From Echinicola soli (GTDB taxonomy: Bacteria > Bacteroidota > Bacteroidia > Cytophagales > Cyclobacteriaceae): a DNA stretch of 64,000 bases. The DNA lies in contig NZ_CP041253.1 of assembly GCF_006575665.1 (NCBI RefSeq), positions 4,377,001 through 4,441,000 of the forward strand, in the 5' to 3' direction. The translations under genes and the position numbers were made by a program. Shown here one piece after another: positions 32,769 to 42,257 of the stretch (its first letter is position 1; each line of letters begins with the position of its first letter). A model generated the notes under the pieces. That model was given only the letters and a program-made list of their open reading frames with translations, did not search any database and was not told where the DNA came from.

Positions 32769-33188
32769 ATGAAGGACCAGAAAACCATAGACTATACCCA
32801 AACATTCTATCATGGCACTAAAGCAGTGCTAAAGCCCGATGACCTGATTGAGGTGGGCTTTCACTCCAACTATGGAAAAAGAAAGCAGGCTAAGTACATC
32901 TACCTGTCCGCTACTTTGGACGCTGCCATCTGGGGAGCTGAACTGGCCCAAGGTGAAGGTGCTGAGCGTATTTATATCGTAGAGCCCACCGGCTCCATCG
33001 AAGATGATCCCAACCTGACGGACAAGAAATTCCCGGGCAATCCCACCAAATCCTACCGCTCCCAGCATCCTTTTAAAGTCATCGGTGAAGTCACGGAGTG
33101 GCAAGGCCACGCCCCCGAACAACTGCAGGCCATGAAAAAACATTTGGAAGCACTAAAAGCAAAAGGGATCGAGGCAATAGAAGAATAA
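32769..33188 (+). CDS. arr: NAD+:rifampin ADP-ribosyltransferase Arr
   Basis: ADP-ribosylates the C23 hydroxyl of rifamycins and so inactivates them. The 139-aa protein is full length for Arr: FYHGTKAVLKPDDLIEVGF, SNYGKRKQAKYIYLSATLDAAIWGAELAQGEG, IYIVEPTGSIEDDPNLTDKKFPGNPTKSYRS. The His (FYHGT), Tyr and Asp residues of the NAD site are present. ATG 32769 is chosen; longer versions would overlap DUF2200. No mobile element adjoins, so it looks like a resident gene. Confidence 0.9.
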   Translation: MKDQKTIDYTQTFYHGTKAVLKPDDLIEVGFHSNYGKRKQAKYIYLSATLDAAIWGAELAQGEGAERIYIVEPTGSIEDDPNLTDKKFPGNPTKSYRSQHPFKVIGEVTEWQGHAPEQLQAMKKHLEALKAKGIEAIEE

Positions 33189-33481
33189 ATCATTGGCTCC
33201 CCTATGAATGGGTAAATTACTACAAATGATAAATTCAGCCAAGAAAGGTGTACTTACTAATAACCTGAATTTCTATAAAATCGATATCCAACCGTCATAG
33301 CGAACACAGAGCAACGGAGTGAAGCAATCTCGTTTTCATTACGAACCTGTCCACAGCCAAAGGCAAGGCCCTTTTAGGATGGGGTGTGGGTCGGACAGGG
33401 CGTGGCAGCTCCTTCCCGCAAATTCCCCTTCTCACGCTTTGCAGTGATAGTTTTTAAACTCAGGTTAATAACAATTATCCA
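33189..33481. other. 293-bp spacer with a dispersed repeat
   Basis: 33291-33336 carries CCGTCATAGCGAACACAGAG CAACGGAGTGAAGCAATCTC (shown in two parts), the reverse complement of half of the element at 43858-43964. No ORF and no clear terminator. Confidence 0.6.
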
Positions 33482-34039
33482 ATGAAACTAAGATCAGCAG
33501 ACAACCTCGCCCCCATTTGGGACTTATTATACGATATGATCCCTGACAATGCGAACGTTCTGGATATTGGCTGCGGAAATGGTAAATTGTTGCTAAAAAT
33601 CGCCCAAAAGCTACAAATGGGCTTGGGTATTGACGAGTCTCCACGCCTTATTCGCTCAGCCAACGAACAAGCCAGGAAATTTACCCACCTCTCTTTTCAG
33701 TGTAAACAGATCCAGGAGGATTTCACCGTCCCCACAGGCATTGATTGTATTATCGGCAGCATGTTTTTTCATGTGATATCCCCTGATCTTAGCCTATCCT
33801 TGCTTAACAAAGTAAAAATTAGTGCGGACAAACTATTCGTGGTCGCTTTAGCCAAACCAACAACATCAACCGATAAATGGATACTTTGGCTTGACCAGCG
33901 ATTCTCCGGACATTACCATAACTTCCGATCCTATCAGCACCTAGGCTATATGGATAGAATACTTACACTGGCACAGCTTCCTTTTTCAGTCTCTCCTACA
34001 CCTATTCCGTTTATAAAAATTTATACCGTGAATTTGTAA
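33482..34039 (+). CDS. Class I SAM-dependent methyltransferase
   Basis: A 185-aa methyltransferase-like protein: motif I VLDIGCGNGKLLLKIA (~residues 26-41), GLGIDESPRLI (acidic end of beta-2) and GIDCIIGSMFFHVI (motif IV region). It is short but has the core fold. Substrate cannot be told. It stands alone. Confidence 0.75.
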   Translation: MKLRSADNLAPIWDLLYDMIPDNANVLDIGCGNGKLLLKIAQKLQMGLGIDESPRLIRSANEQARKFTHLSFQCKQIQEDFTVPTGIDCIIGSMFFHVISPDLSLSLLNKVKISADKLFVVALAKPTTSTDKWILWLDQRFSGHYHNFRSYQHLGYMDRILTLAQLPFSVSPTPIPFIKIYTVNL

Positions 34040-34413
34040 ATACACATAGGAAAATAGAAATAGGAACAGCTTGGATTTAACCGTGGATTACCTGATGGTC
34101 AAGAAAGAGTAAATGCTGAAATTTTGACATGAAGTCACCAAAGAGCATGGGCTAGAACCATTAATTGCCCGCGAGCTCAGCCAAACACCTGGATGCCTTT
34201 ATGGCTATAAGTGTTCGGCTTGGAATTACCACTGATTAATGCTTAATACCGAATTTTTACTCCAAAACAATCACCAGTTCGTAACCTGCCGTACCCTATT
34301 ATTAAAAAAACTTAAGCATCCATGCTAAAAAAACAGCTTTTTTATTGTGTAGCCAAATAACTACACTTATATTAATAGTCAAATAGCTACATATTAATGC
34401 TCACTAGCCTAAA
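34040..34413. other. 374-bp spacer upstream of the ArsR gene
   Basis: Nothing coding is seen. The right end holds the doubled operator at 34350-34391; the rest shows no strong hairpin. Confidence 0.6.
34350..34391 (+). promoter_or_regulatory. Doubled ArsR-type operator
   Basis: TAGCCAAATAACTACA (34350-34365) and TAGTCAAATAGCTACA (34376-34391) are near-identical imperfect palindromes 26 bp apart, just upstream of the ArsR gene. The first is extended to GTGTAG/CTACAC. They fit autoregulatory binding sites of a winged-helix dimer. Confidence 0.6.
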
Positions 34414-34740
34414 ATGAAACTTAGACGCGACCCCTTCCAGGCAATTGCCGACCCTACCCGCAGGGCAATACTGCTATTGCTAGCTGCCCAGACCATGACG
34501 GCTGGAGCAATCGCAGAAAACTTTGAAGCCGCACGGCCTACCATATCAAAGCATCTTCAGGTACTTCAGGAGTGTGAATTGATTGACTCTAACCAAAAAG
34601 GCCGGGAGGTTTTATATGAAATAAAAGTGGATAAAATGAAGGAAATCGACCAATGGCTAGAACAGTTCAGAAAAATCTGGGAAAGCCGATTTAACCAATT
34701 GGATAATCTTATTGCTAAACTCAACCATAAAAAACCATGA
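34414..34740 (+). CDS. ArsR-family transcriptional repressor
   Basis: A 108-aa winged-helix regulator: [60 protein letters not shown]. There are no Cys metal ligands, so it belongs to the ArsR group partnered with AHSA1/SRPBCC proteins, not metal sensors. Its stop overlaps the start of the SRPBCC gene (ATGA). Two matching operators lie 23-64 bp upstream. Confidence 0.9.
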   Translation: MKLRRDPFQAIADPTRRAILLLLAAQTMTAGAIAENFEAARPTISKHLQVLQECELIDSNQKGREVLYEIKVDKMKEIDQWLEQFRKIWESRFNQLDNLIAKLNHKKP

Positions 34741-35240
34741 AAACAAAACTTGCCTTTGACTTCCTTGTGGACAAGGAAGCCAACACCATGTCCATCAAAA
34801 AAGAATTTGCTGCCAACCGACAGCTGGTCTGGGATTGCTTTACCAAGAGCGAGCTATTAGACCAGTGGTTTGCGCCTGAGCCGTATACCGCCCAAACCAA
34901 GCATATGAACTTCACTGAAGGAGGCTATTGGCTTTTTGCCATGATCAGCCCAGAAGGAGAACAGCACTGGAGCCGTCTTGACTTCCAGCACATTCAGCCC
35001 ACTGACCACTATACGGCTGTGGATGTATTCTGTGATGAAAATGGTAAACCGAATCCCGATCTTCCCCAAGGTAACTGGAAAACCAGCTTTGCCAATTCGG
35101 CAGATACCACCACGGTAGACATTCTGATCAGTTACGGTTCCCTGGAAGATCTGGAAGCTATTGTCAAGATGGGTATGCAGGAAGGGCTGACACAGACACT
35201 GGAACAGTTGGAAGTACTACTTTCTACACTTTCCCAATAG
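34737..35240 (+). CDS. SRPBCC (AHSA1/START-like) protein
   Basis: A 167-aa AHSA1-type hydrophobic-pocket protein: [59 protein letters not shown], and the C-terminal helix [19 protein letters not shown]. Overlaps arsR by 4 bp, the usual pair in which the regulator controls a ligand-binding or stress protein. Ligand unknown. Confidence 0.88.
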   Translation: MKTKLAFDFLVDKEANTMSIKKEFAANRQLVWDCFTKSELLDQWFAPEPYTAQTKHMNFTEGGYWLFAMISPEGEQHWSRLDFQHIQPTDHYTAVDVFCDENGKPNPDLPQGNWKTSFANSADTTTVDILISYGSLEDLEAIVKMGMQEGLTQTLEQLEVLLSTLSQ

Positions 35241-36057
35241 TCTAATAAGACTGGCTCAGTTTTTTTTCTGTTAACCGCTTTACTTCTCACGGCCAACTCC
35301 GATAGTGATCGGAGCAGGCTGTGAGATTATGTTAGCATTACGAAAGCCATTATCCCTCACCAATATTGAGAAACTCAGTTAGATTTTATACTTTAAGAAT
35401 CTGTTATATGACTATCCATAACTTTGCACGTACCACCGGAAAAGTGAATGTTCACAAGAAGTCCTTTATTGGCCTTTGGCCCCGGTCGACCGGGATTGGG
35501 ACAGTTGATGGGGGCATAAGAAAATGAGTTAGCTTGCGAAGTGGACGAGCAAGGTCTACTCATTTTCAGCCCATGGCAACTGGCACAAAATCAAATTGAG
35601 CTAAAAGAATCACAATGTGAAAGGAAAATTCGCACAATTTGAAGAGTGCTCCACGGCCAAGATTTTCCGTCCTGTTCATCAATGGAAATGCGTAGCATTC
35701 ATGAAGACCTATTGTTAAGTTCCAAATAATTTTTCCTAATTGGCTTGACCCTTAATACAATATTCAAATAACAATTTTGACGATGCGGTTATTCATTACT
35801 ACTGAAAGCGGGGCGGCCGACATAGCAGCGGGGCGGCGGCTGGTTTGTGGATTGAAGCATTGCTATGTCTTGATTTTTTCGTTCTTTTTTATCAATAAAA
35901 AAGGACAAATAGTTTGCAAACTTATTACATGAAAATGCTTCTTTTCACGTTTCCAAAAAAACAAGAAAACAATATAAATGCTCAATCTGTACTAACATAT
36001 ATAAATTCAGCATATACAGTAAATCATATTGAACCATTTACTTTAAAGACTCTTATA
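35241..36057. other. 817-bp spacer with strong hairpins
   Basis: No gene seen. A 40-bp imperfect palindrome (35286-35325: CTCACGGCC...GGCTGTGAG) follows the SRPBCC gene and may act as terminator without a T-run. The palindrome CCCGGTCGACCGGG sits at 35481-35494. A second hairpin, GAAAATGAGT/ACTCATTTTC with inner CTTGC/GCAAG, lies at 35520-35567. Confidence 0.55.
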
Positions 36058-36915
36058 ATGAAAAAGGGAATTATTTCTTTACTTTTCTTCTTGGCCATTG
36101 GGCAACTAATTGCGCAACAATCTTATCCTAAACTTCAAATCATACATCTGGAAGACAAGCTTCTCCATGGCAGAATAGACGATCAATATGATATCACCAT
36201 TTACCTGACCTTCCACTCATTTTCCAATTACCATGCAGCCGCTTATTCAGTGAGTGGCTGGTACTATTATGACCATATCAAAACAAAAATCCCACTGGTG
36301 GGCTTACGTGAATATAATCAACTTACTTTGTATAATTTTAGTGACACCGCAAAAGCATATGAAATGCTTGATTTCACCACTATGAAAACAAACCACTTGG
36401 AAGACATGAAACACTATAAGAATCTCGAAGGATACGTAGAAAAATTTGTTCTTACTGATTCGGCCTCTGTCTGGTCAAATACCAATAAATCGATGGGCAT
36501 GACACTCTACAATAGTGATTTTAATATCAAACGAACCTCTCAATTATTACTACTTGGAAAAAATGAAGCATTTGACCTCACCAATATTGCTCCCAGAAAC
36601 TGGAACTTCCAATTAATGGCCCAGCATGATAAAAGATTCATCCTATCCTTCCGATACCCTTCCAGCTATAATGTCATGGGAATGTGTGGTGCGGCCGAGG
36701 AAACCGGATTGCTGTATCTTGAATTAAAGGAAGACCACTCTCTGTCCAATTTTAAAAATTATCTTATCGAAAGCTGTACCCACCATCACCTACCCAAAGA
36801 ACCAAAGCAGCTCAAGGAGCACGTATGGGAATATACCTATCATAATGAGAAAAATCACTTGAAAAGCTATCAAGTAAATCTACAAAAGGCGACCATCACT
36901 CCTACTGCCCATTAG
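36058..36915 (+). CDS. Hypothetical secreted protein
   Basis: ATG 36058 gives 285 aa beginning with a clear signal peptide (KKGIISLLFFLAIGQLIAQ); the frame is open from 35914 but the upstream part looks non-coding. The mature protein is rich in Tyr, His and Leu, with no recognised domain. It converges with the DUF2147 gene, sharing 14 bp at their 3' ends. Confidence 0.7.
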   Translation: MKKGIISLLFFLAIGQLIAQQSYPKLQIIHLEDKLLHGRIDDQYDITIYLTFHSFSNYHAAAYSVSGWYYYDHIKTKIPLVGLREYNQLTLYNFSDTAKAYEMLDFTTMKTNHLEDMKHYKNLEGYVEKFVLTDSASVWSNTNKSMGMTLYNSDFNIKRTSQLLLLGKNEAFDLTNIAPRNWNFQLMAQHDKRFILSFRYPSSYNVMGMCGAAEETGLLYLELKEDHSLSNFKNYLIESCTHHHLPKEPKQLKEHVWEYTYHNEKNHLKSYQVNLQKATITPTAH

Positions 36916-37378
36916 TCTTCCCTTCCGAATGGACCCTCACCCAAAACACCGACCTGCCAAAAGTGGGCAGGCCCAAGTATCCCCTGACCTCCAAATGATC
37001 CTCATCCTCCTTAAACCTCGCAAGACAGTGATACGTCTTGCCACTTTCCGGATCGTACAGATTTCCTTCATCCCACTCTCCATCACCATACTGCAGCCCC
37101 TCGATAATATTGATCCCCAAAATAGGCCGATCCCTTAGTGCAGGATCTTCATTTTCAACATCCAGGGGAGTAGAAGCCCCCTCTTGTACGGACTTTAGCC
37201 AAATGATTTCTCCAGCATAACCTGCTTTTACTTTGGTGATCTTCACTTTGGCTCTTTGATCAGTAGTAAACCATTCTCCCACGATTTTATCCCCTTGGGC
37301 AAAGGCGACCCTAATCACTATAAACTGGGTTAAAAAACCAAATACCAGTACTTTGCAAAGTCCTTTCATAGACAACAA
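36902..37378 (-). CDS. DUF2147-family secreted protein
   Basis: A 158-aa protein with a signal peptide (start ATG 37378 or 37369) and the lipocalin-like DUF2147 pattern: DKIVGEWFTTDQRAKVKI, YAGEIIWLK, GEWDEGNLYDPESGKTYHCLARFKEDEDHLEVRGYLGLPTFGRSVFW. Probably periplasmic; ligand unknown. An IS4-type element inserted 10 bp upstream of its start, likely removing its native promoter. Confidence 0.85.
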   Translation of the reverse strand: MLSMKGLCKVLVFGFLTQFIVIRVAFAQGDKIVGEWFTTDQRAKVKITKVKAGYAGEIIWLKSVQEGASTPLDVENEDPALRDRPILGINIIEGLQYGDGEWDEGNLYDPESGKTYHCLARFKEDEDHLEVRGYLGLPTFGRSVFWVRVHSEGKTNGQ

Positions 37379-37387
37379 ATCAATAGC

Positions 37388-38708
37388 GTCCTAAATAAAA
37401 AATGAGAGGTTCTATTTTTTGCCCAAAAAAGTTATTTTGGGTTTGCACCAAAAAACACGAACCTCTCATGTGTAATATTACATTGTTTTCACAGATTATT
37501 AAAAAGATAGACCGATCAATTTTCAAGAAATTGGTCAAGGAAAAGCAAACCGATAAGGGCTGCAAGGGATTTGACAGCTGGACGCATCTTGTCTCGATGT
37601 TGTTCTGCCATTTTGCCAAGAGCACCTCGGTAAGGGACATTTCCAACGGACTCCGGTCTGCTACCGGGAACCTTAACCATCTTGGTATTGCCAAAGCCCC
37701 CTCCAAATCAAGTATCAGCTATCAGAACAAACGAAGGGATTCGGACCTGTTCAGGGACCTTTACTATTCCCTACTGGGAAGTTTAGGACAGCAGGCAGCT
37801 GTCAAGAGGTCCAAACTCAGGATCAAGGTCCCCGTTTACCTGCTCGATGCCACGGTGATCAGCCTTTGTCTTTCGGTGTTTGACTGGGCTACTTTCCGTA
37901 CCAAAAAGGGAGCTGTAAAGATGCACACCCTGCTGGAATATGACGGGAAACTCCCTGTTTACGTGAACATTACCGAGGGGAGTGTCGGGGATAATAAAGG
38001 AGCTTACGACATTCCCTTGGAAAAGGGCTCGGTGATCGTCGCCGACCGGTATTACAATGACTTCCCCATGCTCAACGTCTGGGACAGCAAAGGGGTGTTC
38101 TTCGTGATCAGGCACAAGGGAAACCTTGCCTTCAGCACCCTCGAAGAACGGGAGCTGCCCGAAACAACCGCCCAACATGTGCTCAAAGACGAAGAAATCG
38201 AACTGACCAACCCACAATCCAAAACCAAGTATAAGGGAAGGCTCAGAAGAGTGGCCGTGTGGGATGAGGAAAACCGGCAGACCATTGAACTGATCACCAA
38301 CAACTTTGCCTGGGCGGCCCAGACCATTGGGGACCTCTACAAATCAAGATGGGAGATTGAGGTGTTTTTTCGGGACATCAAGCAGCTATTGCATATCAAA
38401 ACCTTTATCGGAACCTCTAAAAATGCAGTAATGATCCAGATATGGACGGCTTTGATCACCATCCTGCTGATCAAAGTCATGAAGGCAACAGCTAAATTCG
38501 GCTGGCACCTGTCCAATCTGGTGGCCTTTATCCGGCTCAATATATTCGTGAAAATCGAACTGCAAAAATGGCTTGATAGCCCATTTACGGAACCCGAAAA
38601 ACCACCCCTGAAAATAGTACAGGGGGATCTGTTTGCTCAAACTCCTTAATATGTCCCCAATTTGCTTTCAAATACAGACTAAAGGGTAAATCAAAAATTA
38701 TTTAGGAC
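37388..38708 (+). mobile_element. IS4-family insertion sequence (1321 bp)
   Basis: Ends GTCCTAAATAA (37388-) and TTATTTAGGAC (-38708) are perfect 11-bp inverted repeats. Only a 3-bp match, AGC, flanks both sides (37385-37387 and 38709-38711), so the target duplication is short or decayed. A hairpin ATGAGAGGTTC/GAACCTCTCAT (37402-37412, 37460-37470) lies in its leader, overlapping the transposase start. Confidence 0.85.
37468..38649 (+). CDS. IS4-family transposase
   Basis: A 393-aa DDE transposase: an N-terminal DUF4372-like domain (FSQIIKKIDRSIFKKLVKEKQTDKGCKGFDSWTHLVSMLFCHFAK), YLLDATVISLCL (first Asp), GSVIVADRYYND (second Asp), and the C-terminal YKSRWEIEVFFRDIKQ (Glu). ATG 37468 is preferred over the 37402 in-frame start, which reads through the leader hairpin. 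Intact. Confidence 0.92.
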   Translation: MCNITLFSQIIKKIDRSIFKKLVKEKQTDKGCKGFDSWTHLVSMLFCHFAKSTSVRDISNGLRSATGNLNHLGIAKAPSKSSISYQNKRRDSDLFRDLYYSLLGSLGQQAAVKRSKLRIKVPVYLLDATVISLCLSVFDWATFRTKKGAVKMHTLLEYDGKLPVYVNITEGSVGDNKGAYDIPLEKGSVIVADRYYNDFPMLNVWDSKGVFFVIRHKGNLAFSTLEERELPETTAQHVLKDEEIELTNPQSKTKYKGRLRRVAVWDEENRQTIELITNNFAWAAQTIGDLYKSRWEIEVFFRDIKQLLHIKTFIGTSKNAVMIQIWTALITILLIKVMKATAKFGWHLSNLVAFIRLNIFVKIELQKWLDSPFTEPEKPPLKIVQGDLFAQTP

Positions 38709-38712
38709 AGCA

Positions 38713-38741
38713 TTGACAACAAATATATAAATTTAGTTTTG
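38713..38741 (+). promoter_or_regulatory. Candidate gldC promoter
   Basis: TTG (38713-38715) and TAGTTTTG (38734-38741, exact TAnnTTTG) are 18 bp apart, just inside the right flank of the IS. A second TAGTTTTG at 38777-38784 lies nearer the gene without a good -33. Confidence 0.45.
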
Positions 38742-38806
38742 TTCCTCTTTTAAAAGGAACTCCAAACATTGTTTTGTAGTTTTGCACTTTAAAATCGAAT
38801 GAGCAA

Positions 38807-39148
38807 ATGAAAAATTCCGAGATAAAATTCACCATTAACTTAGACGAAAAGAATCTTCCAAAAACCATCACTTGGGACGCTACCGACAAAGAAAGCGAAG
38901 GAGCAGAAGAAACCAAAAGCATCAGCCTTAATGTTTGGGACAATCTCAACCACAACACCTTGAGGATTGATCTCTGGACAGATGATATGTCTGTAGTGGA
39001 AATGAAGCGGTTTTATATCGATATTTTGGGAGGAATGGGACAGACCATTCTCAATAGTACCGGCGATGAATACATGTCCGAAGAGATCAAGGACCTTTGT
39101 GATCGCTTGGTAAATCATGTCAATGAGGAAAACAATAAAGCGAAGTAA
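38807..39148 (+). CDS. gldC: Gliding-motility-associated protein GldC
   Basis: A 113-aa cytoplasmic protein matching GldC over its full length: EIKFTINLDEKNLPKTITWDATDKESEGAEETKSISLNVWDNLNHNTLRIDLWTDDM and MKRFYIDILGGMGQTILNSTGDE. GldC is conserved in gliding and non-gliding Bacteroidota and needed for normal gliding in Flavobacterium. A strong terminator follows at 39185. Confidence 0.9.
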   Translation: MKNSEIKFTINLDEKNLPKTITWDATDKESEGAEETKSISLNVWDNLNHNTLRIDLWTDDMSVVEMKRFYIDILGGMGQTILNSTGDEYMSEEIKDLCDRLVNHVNEENNKAK

Positions 39149-39184
39149 TTTTCCCATAAGGCCATCCCTTTCTCATACACATTT

Positions 39185-39220
39185 AAAGGCAGCAGAATCA
39201 TATTCTGACTGCCTTTTCTT
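39185..39220 (+). terminator. Terminator after gldC
   Basis: AAAGGCAG and CTGCCTTTT close a stem continued by AGAAT/ATTCT, ending in TTTTCTT. Confidence 0.8.
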
Positions 39221-39362
39221 GTTTTATTCAAAACAACATCTTCCTTCACCCCTAAAATTATCCCATATATACCCACAATAATTAAATTTTTACCTTATAT
39301 TAACTAGACGATTAGACTTCTAATTGGCTAAAAGCAATTAGCGAAACAAACCCGATAATAAC

Positions 39363-42251
39363 ATGAAGAAAGCATTATCTAAATGGATATCTTTGCAAGT
39401 GCTTTTATTTTTTGCACTCTTCCAAATTGGAGGCGGCATGGTACTGGCCCAGGAAACGACCTCGATCACCGGAACTGTCAAAGACGCGCTCACACAAGAA
39501 AGCCTTATCGGCGTAAACATACTGGTCAAAGGAAAAGTAGTCGGCACCGTGACGGATTTGGACGGTAACTTCTCCCTCACCGTTCAACAAGCTCCTCCCC
39601 TCACCTTGGTGGTTTCTATGGTCGGCTTTATGACTAAGGAAATCCAGATCACCTCTCCCGTCAAAACCGACCTGGACATCACATTGGAGGAACAAACCCT
39701 TCTAGGACAAGAAGTGGTGGTCTCTGCTTCCAGAGTGGAAGAAAGCATCCTCACTTCTCCCGTTTCCATCGAGCAAATGGACATCCTCAGCATCAAGGAA
39801 ACAGCCAGTGACAGTTATTATAAAGCCATCGCAAACCTCAAGGGCGTGGACGTCACTTCTTCCTCCATCAATTTCCAAATCCTCAATGCACGCGGTTTTA
39901 ACTCCACCGGTAATACCCGTTTTGTGCAGCTTATCGACGGAATGGATACACAGGCACCCGCGCTAAACTTCCCTATCAGTAACCTGAACGGCCCTTCCGA
40001 ACTGGATGTCGAAACCGTGGAATTTATACCAGGCGCATCTTCTGCACTCTATGGCCCCAACGCCTTCAACGGCATCTTGCTGGTAAACAGCAAAAACCCG
40101 TTTGATTACCAGGGCCTCAGCGCTTATTACAAACAAGGAATAAATCACATCAATGGGCGTGAAGGAGAACCCCAAAGCGCCCAGCCAATGTACGAGGGAG
40201 CCATCCGTTATGCCAAAGCCTTCAATAACAAATGGGCTTTTAAGCTCAATGCTTCCATTATGCGTGCCGAAGATTGGTATGGTACGGACATGAGCGACCT
40301 TAACGCCAGAAGCCAGGGTGACTTGCCTTTTAACCCTGGAGCCAATCGAGTGCATATTTTTGGTGATGAAGTGGCCAATAATATCGGTTTACTCCGTAAT
40401 GTCGGTACCATTCAGCAGCAAGCAGCCAACCTCGGTATTGATGGTTACTTGCCCAGCATTCCCGACCAAATCGTTTCCAGAACGGGCTATGAAGAACCTT
40501 ACTTGGTAGATTATGGTGCCGCAGCATATAAATTTAACGGTGCCCTCCACTACAGGATCAATGACTTACTGGAGCTTTCCTATACCTTAAATTACGGGTC
40601 AGGAACCTCTGTTTACACAGGAGCCCAGCGCTATTCATTATCTGATTTTGAAATCTCACAGCATAAGCTGGAATTGACTGGTGACAATTTTTTTGTCCGG
40701 GGATACACCACCCGTGAAAACTCAGGTGGTTCATTTATCGCCGACCTTACGGGAGTGCGCATTAACGACACCTGGAAAAACAATTCCTCTTGGTTTGGTG
40801 AATATACCCTTGCTTACATGGGCGCTCTGGCCCAGCAAGGTGTAGCTCCTGGCACACAGGGCACGACAGAGCAGCAAGCTGCCGCCCACCAAGCAGCACG
40901 TAATGTGGCCGATCAAGGCCGAATGATGCCCGGATCTGCAGAATTTAACAATACCTCCGAACAGATTAAGTCGGACTTCATTCCGGAAGGTTCCCTTTTC
41001 AATGACCGCTCCAGGATGTACATGGCCGAGGGACAGTATAATTTCAAAAATGAAATTGATTTTATGGACCTCCAGGCAGGAGCAAGTTACCGTCTCTATG
41101 AATTGCGCTCAAACGGCACCATCTTCGCCGATGTAGCAGGCAATGACATCACCATTTCGGAATACGGCGCATTTGCCCAAGGGGCAAAAAAAGTCTTGGA
41201 TGACAAATTAAAACTAATGGCTTCCGTTCGGTATGACAAGAATGAAAACTTCAAAGGCCAGGTAAACCCTCGTTTTGCCGCCGTATTTTCACAAGGAAAC
41301 AGCAACATCCGGTTTTCTTACCAAACAGGGTTCAGGATGCCCACCACACAAGGACAGCACATCGATCTTAACGTGGTATCGGCAAGACTCCTGGGAGGAT
41401 TGCCCTACTATAGGGAAAAATATCAAATCTTCGAAAACGCCTTTTCCCTTGCTTCCGTAAACAACTATATAGCCAAAGTAGGTGAAGGACTTAGTCCAGT
41501 AGATCCTGAAGCAACAGGAGAACTTGTTCCTGTCGATGACCTTCCTGCACTCAAACCTGAGCAGGTCAAATCCTTCGAGATAGGTTATAAAGGATTACTG
41601 GCAGACAATAGGCTCTTGATTGATTTTGCATATTACTATAATATCTACAATGATTTCATCACACAAACGGCCGTCAGAAAAGCACCGGGGCCAGTTTATC
41701 CCACCCCCGCAAACAGCGACCAGGCGGCCATCAATGCTGTGAACGCGCCCGCCCTGCTGACTCCCGTAACCACCCCAGGTCAAGAAAACACCTTTCAAAC
41801 CTACACCAACTTGGTCAGCAGCAGCGTCAAAGCCAATGGTGCTGCCATTGGAATCACGTATAACCTCCCCAAAAACTACACCTTCAGTGGCAACTATAAT
41901 TACAACAAACTACTGACGGATATTGAAGAGGGGTTTCTTTCTGATTTCAATACTCCTGAACATAAATTTAACCTGATGTTTTCCAACAGGAAGCTCACTG
42001 AAAAATTAGGGTTCAATGTCACCTACCGCTACCAAACCGCCTTTCGTTGGGAATCATCCTTTGCCGCTGGCAATGTACCCCAGGTAGGCACACTGGATGC
42101 ACAGGTAAGCTACAAAGTAAAAGACTGGAAGTCCATCATCAAACTGGGCGGATCCAACGTCTTCAACAAGCGTTATTTCCTCAATTATGGTGGCCCGACC
42201 ATTGGCGCAATCTACTATGTAAGCATCACCTTTGACGAACTCCTAAACTAA
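39363..42251 (+). CDS. TonB-dependent outer-membrane receptor
   Basis: A 962-aa protein: signal peptide (to ~30), carboxypeptidase-regulatory-like domain (SITGTVKDALTQESLIGVNILVKG...GNFSL, ~33-115), plug domain (EESILTSPVSIEQMDILSIKE..., LNARGFNSTGNTRFVQLIDGMD, ~120-240), and a long beta-barrel ending in a terminal aromatic-type strand (IYYVSITFDELLN). It imports a substrate across the outer membrane using TonB energy. A GDSL lipoprotein follows after 6 bp, so the pair probably handles an esterified ligand. Substrate not deducible. Confidence 0.9.
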   Translation: MKKALSKWISLQVLLFFALFQIGGGMVLAQETTSITGTVKDALTQESLIGVNILVKGKVVGTVTDLDGNFSLTVQQAPPLTLVVSMVGFMTKEIQITSPVKTDLDITLEEQTLLGQEVVVSASRVEESILTSPVSIEQMDILSIKETASDSYYKAIANLKGVDVTSSSINFQILNARGFNSTGNTRFVQLIDGMDTQAPALNFPISNLNGPSELDVETVEFIPGASSALYGPNAFNGILLVNSKNPFDYQGLSAYYKQGINHINGREGEPQSAQPMYEGAIRYAKAFNNKWAFKLNASIMRAEDWYGTDMSDLNARSQGDLPFNPGANRVHIFGDEVANNIGLLRNVGTIQQQAANLGIDGYLPSIPDQIVSRTGYEEPYLVDYGAAAYKFNGALHYRINDLLELSYTLNYGSGTSVYTGAQRYSLSDFEISQHKLELTGDNFFVRGYTTRENSGGSFIADLTGVRINDTWKNNSSWFGEYTLAYMGALAQQGVAPGTQGTTEQQAAAHQAARNVADQGRMMPGSAEFNNTSEQIKSDFIPEGSLFNDRSRMYMAEGQYNFKNEIDFMDLQAGASYRLYELRSNGTIFADVAGNDITISEYGAFAQGAKKVLDDKLKLMASVRYDKNENFKGQVNPRFAAVFSQGNSNIRFSYQTGFRMPTTQGQHIDLNVVSARLLGGLPYYREKYQIFENAFSLASVNNYIAKVGEGLSPVDPEATGELVPVDDLPALKPEQVKSFEIGYKGLLADNRLLIDFAYYYNIYNDFITQTAVRKAPGPVYPTPANSDQAAINAVNAPALLTPVTTPGQENTFQTYTNLVSSSVKANGAAIGITYNLPKNYTFSGNYNYNKLLTDIEEGFLSDFNTPEHKFNLMFSNRKLTEKLGFNVTYRYQTAFRWESSFAAGNVPQVGTLDAQVSYKVKDWKSIIKLGGSNVFNKRYFLNYGGPTIGAIYYVSITFDELLN

Positions 42252-42257
42252 ACCCAA

